Assembly: GCA_023428645.1 (NCBI GenBank)
Contig: JAEYXD010000061.1
Location: 1 to 29,355 of the forward strand
Length of the DNA stretch: 29,355 nt
Direction: 5' to 3'
Source: Pseudomonadota bacterium
Lineage (GTDB): Bacteria > Pseudomonadota > Gammaproteobacteria > Steroidobacterales > Steroidobacteraceae
In this document: in pieces, positions 15,355 to 21,587 of the stretch
How the letters are laid out: every line of letters begins with the position of its first letter
Position numbering within the stretch: the first letter of the stretch is position 1
The notes under the pieces: model-generated
Databases searched by the model: none
The model's input: the letters and a program-made list of their open reading frames with translations, nothing else
Told to the model about the DNA's origin: nothing
Position numbers and translations under genes: made by a program

Positions 15355-15969
15355 GTGCATTCACCGGCGGCATTTTCAGGCTCACCTGCGCCGAGGTGCA
15401 CTCAGTGTACGAACCTCGGCGGCGATCACATCGATCTGAGCGCACTGATCGACCCGGCGTTCGATTTCGATCCCGCCTCGAATTCGGTCAGCGCGAGCGC
15501 GACGATACCGGCGGAAGCGGCGAACGCCTTTGCCGCGCTCGTGAACACGGCGTTCGGCGTCAGCGTCGACAAGGCGCACGAGCAAGGCGCGGCGTTGCTG
15601 TTCATCAGCGGCAGCGCCGGCGCGCGCTCAGGAGATCTCGACATCTGCGTTCGCTATCGGGATCGCGACGGCGACTTCGACACGGGAAGCACCACCGATC
15701 CGAACGGCGCGATGCTGATCGGCGGCCGCTGGAGCCTGTTGAACGATCACTCGTTGACGTTGAGCGTCGATGTCGTGGGCGGTGTGCGGCCGCTGTTGTT
15801 GAAGAGCGTCGGCGCCAGCGGCGGCGAGCGCACGTACCGGTTCGATTTCGGCGGCGATCTTTCGGAGTGGTCCGGCTCGGCTCCCGCGGGATTCGCGACG
15901 GGCGCCGTGCCCGCGAGCGATGCCCAGTGCAGGACCGCGCTGATCGAGCGCTTCGGCAACGCGAATTGA
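15355..15969 (+). CDS. Hypothetical protein, possibly N-terminally truncated
   Basis: About 185 codons from 15415 to the TGA at 15967-15969 read as a real globular protein: DLSALIDPAFDFDPASNSV, DLDICVRYRDRDGDFDTGS, GGRWSLLNDHSLTLSVDVVG and a YRFDFGGDLSEWSG segment, with G/C-rich third positions. No ATG lies close to the start of the homology-like region. The best available start is GTG at 15355, which gives 204 residues but has no clear ribosome site and would lie 29 bases from the GH9 operator. There is no signal peptide in this version, although the content looks like an exported beta-sandwich protein. It may be the 3' part of a gene that lost its N-terminus when the GH9 region arrived. I do not recognise the family. 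Confidence 0.5.
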   Translation: MHSPAAFSGSPAPRCTQCTNLGGDHIDLSALIDPAFDFDPASNSVSASATIPAEAANAFAALVNTAFGVSVDKAHEQGAALLFISGSAGARSGDLDICVRYRDRDGDFDTGSTTDPNGAMLIGGRWSLLNDHSLTLSVDVVGGVRPLLLKSVGASGGERTYRFDFGGDLSEWSGSAPAGFATGAVPASDAQCRTALIERFGNAN

Positions 15970-15982
15970 GGATGAGCGCACC

Positions 15983-16008
15983 GGGAGCTCGAGACGTCTC
16001 GAGCTCCC
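15983..16008. terminator. 26-bp perfect palindrome, likely bidirectional terminator
   Basis: A perfect 26-bp palindrome (left half GGGAGCTCGAGAC) starts 14 bases after the stop of the 15355 ORF and ends 14 bases before the stop of the small minus-strand ORF at 16022. It would form an 11-bp stem with a GACGTC-centred loop in RNA. No T-run follows. The location between convergent stops argues for termination. Confidence 0.6.
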
Positions 16009-16021
16009 CGGCGTCGCAGGC

Positions 16022-16198
16022 TCAGGCGGAGCGTGCGCGGGCGATCGAGCGCTTCTGCTGCCGTTGATCCTTCAGAAAGCCCTTGCTCGGCCTGAACTCG
16101 ATCGCGCTCACGCGGCGGGCGAGGTCTTCGGCGAGCACGGGATCTTGTTCCAGGCGCGGGCGCATTTCGGGCGTCTTGCGAAACAGCTTCGAGAACAT
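16022..16198 (-). CDS. Small basic hypothetical protein
   Basis: A 58-residue minus-strand ORF (MFSKLFRKTPEMRPRLEQDP...) is rich in Arg and Lys and predicted helical (DPVLAEDLARRVSAIEF). The frame is open upstream to an ATG at 16426, but that part looks random. The ATG at 16198 has no visible Shine-Dalgarno sequence. Support for expression comes from the palindrome placed just beyond its stop. No family is recognised, and this may be a chance ORF. Confidence 0.38.
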   Translation of the reverse strand: MFSKLFRKTPEMRPRLEQDPVLAEDLARRVSAIEFRPSKGFLKDQRQQKRSIARARSA

Positions 16199-16576
16199 AT
16201 TCGTGGCGTTGTGTTGGACGTCGGTCGAACAGGAGTGCTCGAAACATACATAACGCCGCCTCCCGAACCCGTGAAGGACATCACAGTCGGATGTAGGCGC
16301 TGCACGCATCTGCGCGCGGGCTGATTCCAACGTGCTGGCAGCGCTCTGCTGACGCGACGGTCGCTGCTTTCTCACGCTTGCCTGCTGCATCGCTGCACTC
16401 GCGACGATCGCTGTCGATGCAATCACCGCGTCGATTCATCGCCCGGCACAGCGCTCAACTCCGCCGACCACCGACATGCCCGCGCTCGCATGCGTGCGCT
16501 CGGAACCGCCGCGATCGACACAAGTTGCTCATCAGCGGCGCATCCGAGTGAGGCCGCGCTTTCGCGGGAGATCGTC
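16199..16576. other. 378-bp region without a confident gene
   Basis: This stretch separates the small minus-strand ORF from the YfaZ-like gene and should contain the promoter of the latter. I see no strong -35/-10 pair, no long palindrome and no supported ORF. Confidence 0.45.
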
Positions 16577-17173
16577 ATGTCCACACGAATCGCGATGCTG
16601 CTGTTGCTCTTCTTCGTCGGTACCACGGGCGCCCTCGCCCAGCAGCAAGGCAAGTCGACGCGTCACGCCGCGGGAGAGATCTCGCTGAGCAATGACACGT
16701 TGGATCTTCGTTACATTGGCAAGGGCGGGCTATTCGGCACGGAAGGCAACACCCAAACATCGGGCGCCTTCTTCCTGAGCGAGGACCGCGACATCGTGCT
16801 GAGCGGGGCCATGCTGTTTCGCGGTCCGGATATCGATCGACTCACACTGCAATTCGGACCGCAGGTCTATGCAGCGCTGCTGAATGAGGAAAACAACGAC
16901 GTACTCTCGATCGCGATCGGGCTGCAGGCACGCTATGTCTTGGACAAGAGCTCGGGCTTCGCCGTGAGCGGCAGAGCGTTCTATGGGCCCGACATTCTCA
17001 CGTTCGGCTCGGCGGACAAGATTCACGACTTGAGCGCGCGCGTGGAGATACAAGCGGCACCTCGTCTGCTCGCGTTCGCCGGCATGCGCTGGTTCGAATT
17101 CGATCTGACCCAGGGCGGCGGCACCCAGAAGCTCATGGATGAACTGTTCGTCGGCGTGGGCTATCGATTCTAG
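16577..17173 (+). CDS. YfaZ-like outer-membrane beta-barrel protein
   Basis: A 198-residue exported protein resembling the YfaZ outer-membrane family, whose role is unknown. A clean signal peptide (IAMLLLLFFVGTTGALAQ) precedes a run of amphipathic beta strands: EISLSNDTLDLRYIGKGG, AFFLSEDRDIVLSGAML, LTLQFGPQVYAALL, LSIAIGLQARYVL, GFAVSGRAFYGP, HDLSARVEIQAAP. The protein ends VGVGYRF with the C-terminal aromatic residue needed for barrel assembly. The ATG at 16577 has GGGAG six bases upstream; the longer frame from 16490 is not supported. It is a single gene ended by a strong hairpin. Confidence 0.78.
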   Translation: MSTRIAMLLLLFFVGTTGALAQQQGKSTRHAAGEISLSNDTLDLRYIGKGGLFGTEGNTQTSGAFFLSEDRDIVLSGAMLFRGPDIDRLTLQFGPQVYAALLNEENNDVLSIAIGLQARYVLDKSSGFAVSGRAFYGPDILTFGSADKIHDLSARVEIQAAPRLLAFAGMRWFEFDLTQGGGTQKLMDELFVGVGYRF

Positions 17174-17179
17174 AAGCGA

Positions 17180-17205
17180 GCGAGCGTCACACGTTTGACG
17201 CTCGC
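17180..17205 (+). terminator. Terminator-like hairpin after the YfaZ-like gene
   Basis: GCGAGCGTCA and TGACGCTCGC form a perfect 10-bp stem with a 6-base loop, beginning 7 bases after the stop at 17173. A GC-rich segment, not a T-run, follows. Confidence 0.65.
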
Positions 17206-17313
17206 GGCGCAGCACGCGCGAGCGCCGCAGTCACCGCTAGCGGCTTTCCCTTAGCGTCGCCGTGACTCAAGGAGCCTATAAGAGCGGCGTCAATCGTGAT
17301 CCAGGAGGTTCCT

Positions 17314-17517
17314 ATGGAACGCCTGTACGCCGACTGCTGCGAGCTTCCGAGTGAAGGCCATTGCTCCGCGATCATCTGCGCGGATTCCGAAGCCGAATTG
17401 ATGGAGGCCGCGGCGAAGCACGCCCGCGAAGCCCACGGACACAAGGACGGCCCGGAGCTGCGCAATGCGCTCCGCGAAACCTTTCATCAGGATCGCCGGC
17501 GTCCGATGTCCCTGTGA
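17314..17517 (+). CDS. Small DUF1059-like protein (copy 2)
   Basis: A 67-residue paralogue of the protein encoded at 3289-3483. It keeps the same potential metal-binding residues (Cys8, His16, Cys17 and the HARE-HGH histidines), with an extra Cys9 and Cys22 and a longer basic tail. The core helix reads EAELMEAAAKHAREAHGHKD. The start is the ATG at 17314, preceded by a near-perfect AGGAGG five bases upstream; the frame is open to 17296. That strong ribosome site suggests high translation. Function is unknown. It follows the YfaZ-like gene by 140 bases, with a hairpin between them, so it probably has its own promoter. Confidence 0.82.
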   Translation: MERLYADCCELPSEGHCSAIICADSEAELMEAAAKHAREAHGHKDGPELRNALRETFHQDRRRPMSL

Positions 17518-17918
17518 CTCGGTCGAACGAGCCAGGTCGCCGCCTGCTCATTCCAGTTCTTCCTGCCTGCGAGGCCCGCTCCCTGGCCACATGGCCGCCG
17601 CACGGCGTGCGCTCTTTTTCCGCAGCGGAATTCGAAGGAGCGGCCGTGGGCCGCTGTCTCTAATGACCCGTAATGCTCGGTGAGCGGCCGAGCCGCTCAG
17701 CCGGCCCGAGTCTGCGCCGCTGCGCCCGGAGCCGCGCCTGGTGTGACTCGCCTGCGTAAAATTAACAACGGGTTGCGCGCGCTCTTTTGGCTTCTTCACG
17801 TTCGCAGTCGCGGATTTCGTAGATCCTTATATCCCCGATCGAGTCGTACGACCTGTCGTGTCTTGGTCGAGGAGACCGATCGAATGCTTCGAAAAACCGT
17901 TTCAGGGGGAATCGCCAC
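17518..17918. other. 401-bp intergenic region with two tandem hairpins
   Basis: No supported ORF lies here. Two compact perfect inverted repeats are present, AGCGGCC-GTG-GGCCGCT at 17639-17655 and TGAGCGGC-CGA-GCCGCTCA at 17681-17699. They share the GCGGC core and probably end the DUF1059 transcript or fold in a small RNA. The promoter of the downstream beta-propeller gene should be near 17760-17880, where AT content rises (AAAATTAACAA at 17757-17767, TCCTTATAT at 17824-17832). Confidence 0.5.
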
Positions 17919-19049
17919 ATGACTCAGTCCGGTCGTATCACGCTCGCCGCCGCCATCTGCGCCGTCGGCTGGCAGGTCCAGGCTCAGACGCCGATGGCAC
18001 CGGTCAACGACGTCCACAATCCGTACGAGACGATCGACAACCACTTCAAGCTGCCCGCCGGGCGCACCTGGGGCTCCACGAGCGCCGTCGACATCGCCAA
18101 AGACGGCAAGTCCATCTGGGTCGCTGAGCGTTGCGGCCAGAACTCGTGCGCGAACTCACCGGATGTCGACCCGGTGCTGCTCTTCGACGAGAAGGGCAAT
18201 CTGGTCCGCAGCTTCGGCAAGGGATTGCTCATGTTCCCCCACGGCATTCACGTCGATCGCGATGGCAACGTATGGGTGACGGACGGCCAGGACAACGCGC
18301 CGCGCCCGCCGCCGGCCGCTGAAGGCGCGCCGCGCCCAGCGCCGCCGACCGGCCCGAGCTCGCAGGCGACGAAAGGCCACCAGGTCTTCAAGTTCAGCCC
18401 CGAAGGCAAGGTGCTCATGACGATCGGCAAGCCGGGCGGCGCGACGGGCCCGGGCGAATGCTGCTGGGAGCCGAACGACGTCATCACGAACGACAAGGGC
18501 GAGATCTTCATCGCCGAAGGCCACGGCCGGAATGCGAACGACCGCATCATGAAGTTCACGAAAGACGGCAAGTTCGTGCAGGCGTGGGGCACGCGCGGCG
18601 ACGGCAAGATGCAATTCAATCAGCCGCACGCGCTCGCGTTCGACTCGCAGGGCAACCTGTACGTCGGCGATCGCTCCAACAATCGCGTGCTCGTGCTCGA
18701 CAAGAACATGAACCAGATCAACGACTGGCAGCAGTTCAGCCGCCCGAGCGGCCTCTACATCGACAAGCACGACATGCTCTACTCGGCCGATTCCGAGTCC
18801 GGCAGCATCAATCCCGCGCACGGCGACTGGAAGCGCGGCATCCGCATCGGCAGCGTGAAAGACGGCAAGGTGACGGCATTCATTCCTGATCCGCTGCCGA
18901 CCTGCGAGCGCGGCGTGCGCCCGGGCAATCCGCCGACCTGCGGCGGCGGTACGTGGGTGGCCGAAGGTGTCGCGGTGGATGACGCCGGCAACGTCTACGG
19001 CGCCGAAGTCGGGCCCCGCAAGGTCACGAAGTACGTGAAGAAGAAATAG
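17919..19049 (+). CDS. Secreted NHL-repeat beta-propeller, peptidyl-hydroxyglycine amidating-lyase-like
   Basis: A 376-residue exported beta-propeller protein. A signal peptide (ITLAAAICAVGWQVQAQ) is followed by NHL-type blades: MFPHGIHVDRDGNVWVTDG, EPNDVITNDKGEIFIAEGHG, QPHALAFDSQGNLYVGDRSN, RPSGLYIDKHDMLYSADSES and WVAEGVAVDDAGNVYGAEVG. The overall pattern, including KRGIRIGS and the GPRKVTKYV ending, matches the bacterial family named after peptidyl-alpha-hydroxyglycine alpha-amidating lyase. Whether bacterial members carry that activity is not established. A Pro/Ala-rich insertion (about 127-149) interrupts one blade, and Cys pairs (CGQNSC, ECCW, CERG..TCGG) may form disulfides. The ATG follows AGGGGG at nine bases. 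Confidence 0.82.
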   Translation: MTQSGRITLAAAICAVGWQVQAQTPMAPVNDVHNPYETIDNHFKLPAGRTWGSTSAVDIAKDGKSIWVAERCGQNSCANSPDVDPVLLFDEKGNLVRSFGKGLLMFPHGIHVDRDGNVWVTDGQDNAPRPPPAAEGAPRPAPPTGPSSQATKGHQVFKFSPEGKVLMTIGKPGGATGPGECCWEPNDVITNDKGEIFIAEGHGRNANDRIMKFTKDGKFVQAWGTRGDGKMQFNQPHALAFDSQGNLYVGDRSNNRVLVLDKNMNQINDWQQFSRPSGLYIDKHDMLYSADSESGSINPAHGDWKRGIRIGSVKDGKVTAFIPDPLPTCERGVRPGNPPTCGGGTWVAEGVAVDDAGNVYGAEVGPRKVTKYVKKK

Positions 19050-19063
19050 CCCCTTGGGTCCTG

Positions 19064-19104
19064 CGCTGTTCGCGAGGCTGGCTCGGCCTTCCTCGCGAAC
19101 AGCG
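19064..19104 (+). terminator. 14-bp inverted repeat after the beta-propeller gene
   Basis: CGCTGTTCGCGAGG and CCTCGCGAACAGCG pair perfectly over 14 bp with a 13-base loop, starting 15 bases after the stop. This is a strong RNA hairpin, placed as a terminator, though without a following T-run. Confidence 0.65.
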
Positions 19105-19223
19105 GCGGGCGCCGCATCGCGTGGCTCGCGTGTTCGCGACATATGCCCACCCGTCATTAGGACAAAGCTTCTAATTAGCGGACACAGCGCACGACGAGCG
19201 TTATATACGCCGCCTGCTACCCA

Positions 19224-19403
19224 ATGAGCGCGCGACGAAGCGGCATGAACCACGATGACACTCCCAGCAGGGAGCCTGAGCTTTCTGCAACCGACACTCC
19301 GTCCGGAGGCGGCATCGGCGAGGACTGGCTCGCGACGCTCGTCGGGCTTGGACTTCTCGTGCTGGCGCTTCTCGGCCTCGTTCCCGACGCGGTGCTTTGG
19401 TAA
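19224..19403 (+). CDS. Small membrane protein coupled to the YeiH-type transporter
   Basis: A 59-residue ORF starts at ATG 19224 (52 residues if the ATG at 19245 is used). It has a polar N-terminus and one membrane helix introduced by GEDWLATLVGLGLLVLALLG. Its TAA overlaps the ATG of the downstream transporter by one base (TAATG), indicating translational coupling. From memory of the family, many longer YeiH/UPF0324 proteins start with a similar EDW-x-A-hydrophobic helix inside the same polypeptide. This ORF may thus be that helix supplied as a separate subunit. Neither candidate start has a good Shine-Dalgarno site. No published function is known to me. Confidence 0.7.
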   Translation: MSARRSGMNHDDTPSREPELSATDTPSGGGIGEDWLATLVGLGLLVLALLGLVPDAVLW

Positions 19404-20515
19404 TGGCCACGGAATCCGAGGCGCTTCCGGCGAAGGCCGACGCAGCAGCGGCCACTAAACTTTCGATGCCGTGGGCCGGCGTGGGCTTGCTGCTCGTGGT
19501 CGGCCTCGGCTGGGCGACACGCTTCCTGGAGAAGAGCCTGCCGACGTGGTTCGACTGGGTGTGGCTCAAATCGGTCGAATATCCCGTGTACGCCATCGTG
19601 CTCGGCCTGCTCGGCAGCGGCGTGATCGGGCTGCTCGGCATCCGGGAAAAAGTGGCGCCCGCCTTCCGTACGGAGTTCTTCATCAAGACCGGGCTCGTGC
19701 TGCTCGGCGCTTCGGTTCATCTGAATGTGATCGCGAAAGCCGGCGGGCGCGGCGCGCTGCAGGCCCTGATCCTCGTGTGCGCGGTCTTCATGTTCACGTG
19801 GTGGCTGGCGGGCAAGCTCAAAGTGGGCGAGACGCTGCGCGCTTTGCTGGCCGCTTCGGTATCGATCTGTGGCGTCAGTGCCGCGATTGCCGCGGCCGGC
19901 GCCGTTCGCGCGACTCGGGAACAGATCGCGTACACCGCGACGCTCGTGATCCTGTTCGCGTTGCCGTCGATCTTCATTCTGCCGTGGATCGCCGAGGCAC
20001 TCTCACTGTCGGAGCCCGTCGCGGGCGCCTGGATCGGCGGCAACATCGATACGACGGCCGCCGTGGCCGCCGCAGGTGCCATCGTTGGCGAGCAGGCCTT
20101 GCAGATCGCCGCGATCGTGAAGGCGACTCAGAACGTCTTGATGGGCGTCGTCGCGGTCGCGCTGACGCTGTACTTCGCGCTGCACGTCGAGAAAAAAGGG
20201 GCGGAGGCGACGCGGGGCGTCGGCAAGAATCTGTGGACGCGCTTTCCCAAGTTCGTCATCGGCTTCGTTCTGGCGTCCGTCGTTGCGACGCTCTACGCGC
20301 AATCGGGCGGCGCGGCTTCCGGCATCGGCGCCGCAAACACGTTGCGCGCGTACTTCCTCATTCTCGCGTTCGTGAGCATCGGCCTCGAGTTCCGGATCAC
20401 CAAGCTGCTCGCGGAAGGCTGGCGCCCGTTCGTCGCCTTCGGCACGGCGACGGTGTTCAATCTCGCGGTCGCGCTGCTGCTCGCCTCCGTGCTATTCGCC
20501 GACTTCGAGATCTGA
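19403..20515 (+). CDS. YeiH/UPF0324 family putative sulfate exporter
   Basis: A 370-residue polytopic membrane protein of the UPF0324 (YeiH) family, annotated as putative sulfate exporters by homology; the substrate is not firmly established. About ten hydrophobic helices are visible. Family motifs include FIKTGLVLLGASVHLNVI, AASVSICGVSAAIAAAGAV, GAWIGGNIDTTAAVAAAG, IVKATQNVLMGVVAVAL and FVSIGLEFRITKL. The start ATG at 19403 overlaps the stop of the upstream micro-ORF by one base, so translation probably depends on it; a TTG two codons upstream is less likely. It converges on the glycosylase gene with only 24 bases between stops. Confidence 0.87.
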   Translation: MATESEALPAKADAAAATKLSMPWAGVGLLLVVGLGWATRFLEKSLPTWFDWVWLKSVEYPVYAIVLGLLGSGVIGLLGIREKVAPAFRTEFFIKTGLVLLGASVHLNVIAKAGGRGALQALILVCAVFMFTWWLAGKLKVGETLRALLAASVSICGVSAAIAAAGAVRATREQIAYTATLVILFALPSIFILPWIAEALSLSEPVAGAWIGGNIDTTAAVAAAGAIVGEQALQIAAIVKATQNVLMGVVAVALTLYFALHVEKKGAEATRGVGKNLWTRFPKFVIGFVLASVVATLYAQSGGAASGIGAANTLRAYFLILAFVSIGLEFRITKLLAEGWRPFVAFGTATVFNLAVALLLASVLFADFEI

Positions 20516-20539
20516 GCTGCGCGCGAGCGCGCCGACGCA

Positions 20540-20968
20540 TCAGCGGCGCTCCCACGACTCCACCTCTCCCGCACGTACGATGAAGATCGAGTGCGCCTCC
20601 GGCATGTCCGTATGCCGCCACCGACGATACAGCGTCGGGTTGCGCGTCTTCAGCTTGGCGAGCAGATGCTCCCACTCGTACTCGATCTGACCGGTGGTGA
20701 CGGTGAGAGTGACTGCCTGTCGTACCGGCCTGATTTTGCTCACGTCGAATGAATACCCGCGCAACGTCGCCTCCTCGTGAATGCCCCGGAGATACAGCGA
20801 CATCGCCGTCAGCGGCGCCGCATGATCCTTGAACCGATGCAGCTGCGGATGATTGCGATAGCCGCGCGTCTCGCCGCGTAGGACGACCTGCGCAAGCAAG
20901 GTTTCGCGCCACAGCGCGACGAGCCCTTGCGTGTCGAGGTATTTGGGATGTAACGACCAGAGGCGCAT
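20540..20968 (-). CDS. Pyrimidine dimer DNA glycosylase/endonuclease V-like protein
   Basis: A 142-residue protein matching the bacterial family annotated as pyrimidine dimer DNA glycosylase (Pyr_excise). The N-terminus MRLWSLHPKYLDTQGLVALW, then ETLLAQVVLRGETRGYRNHP and QLHRFK, is strongly conserved in that group. The T4 enzyme cleaves the glycosidic bond at UV dimers using its N-terminal residue; whether this group does so is not known to me. The remaining part (ATLRGYSFDVSKI, EWEHLLAKLKTRNP) is helical and basic. It follows tadA by 39 bases on the same strand, so the two are likely co-transcribed. Confidence 0.75.
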   Translation of the reverse strand: MRLWSLHPKYLDTQGLVALWRETLLAQVVLRGETRGYRNHPQLHRFKDHAAPLTAMSLYLRGIHEEATLRGYSFDVSKIRPVRQAVTLTVTTGQIEYEWEHLLAKLKTRNPTLYRRWRHTDMPEAHSIFIVRAGEVESWERR

Positions 20969-21007
20969 GACGAGGTGCTCTTCACCGAACGCGCGCGAGC
21001 GACCGAG

Positions 21008-21484
21008 CTAGCGTCTCGCCACGAAGAATTTCTTCAGCTCCGCGCCGCACGCCTCCGCCATCACACCGCCGACGACGTCGATCCGATGATTCAGCGCGGC
21101 ATGCTGGGTGATGTTGAAGATCGAGCCCGCCGCGCCGGCACGCGGGTCCGTGGCCGCATACACCAGCCGTTTCACGCGCGCATGCACCATCGCGCCCGCG
21201 CACATCGCGCACGGCTCGAGCGTCACATAGAGCGTCGTGCCCAGTAGGCGATAACTCTGCAGCGCCTGCGCCGCGGCGCGCATCGCGACGATCTCCGCGT
21301 GTGCGGTCGGATCGTTCGTGCTGATCGGACGATTCCAGCCTTCCGCAATGATGGCGCCGTCTTTCACGATCACCGCGCCGACCGGCACTTCGCCCGCGGC
21401 CTCCGCGGCGCGGGCGAGTTCGAGCGCCCGTGTCATGAAATGCGTGTCGAGCTGTGCTGGGTCGAGTGGGTCCGGAGTCGTCAT
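21008..21484 (-). CDS. tadA: tRNA-specific adenosine deaminase
   Basis: A 158-residue zinc deaminase that converts adenosine to inosine at the wobble position of tRNA-Arg(ACG), an essential modification in most bacteria. The zinc site is complete: TAHAEI gives His62 and the proton-shuttling Glu64, and LEPCAMCAGAM gives Cys92 and Cys95. Other family features are GEVPVGAVIV, GWNRPI, HARVKRLVYAATDPRAGAAG (tRNA contact region) and the tail VVGGVMAEACGAELKKFF. The start at ATG 21484 has no obvious ribosome site; Met17 is an alternative. The frame is open to 21589 but the added residues are not conserved. It is divergent from the Kef-type antiporter. Confidence 0.93.
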   Translation of the reverse strand: MTTPDPLDPAQLDTHFMTRALELARAAEAAGEVPVGAVIVKDGAIIAEGWNRPISTNDPTAHAEIVAMRAAAQALQSYRLLGTTLYVTLEPCAMCAGAMVHARVKRLVYAATDPRAGAAGSIFNITQHAALNHRIDVVGGVMAEACGAELKKFFVARR

Positions 21485-21587
21485 GGATTTGCTATCGTGG
21501 CCGCGGACGCATCTTGCCCGTCGGACGCCGTCATTTCCATGTCTCGCTCGATGCGGCCCTCCCTCTCTCACGATACGCGGAGCTTGC

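Noticed and set aside
14493..16067. Long plus-strand ORF (524 codons) across the GH9 gene region.
   Set aside because: It is an Arg-rich antisense shadow of the GH9 gene that runs into another frame; no domain or signal is recognisable.
18156..19253. 365-codon minus-strand ORF opposite the beta-propeller gene.
   Set aside because: Antisense artefact with no recognisable domain; it would also cross the 19064-19104 hairpin.
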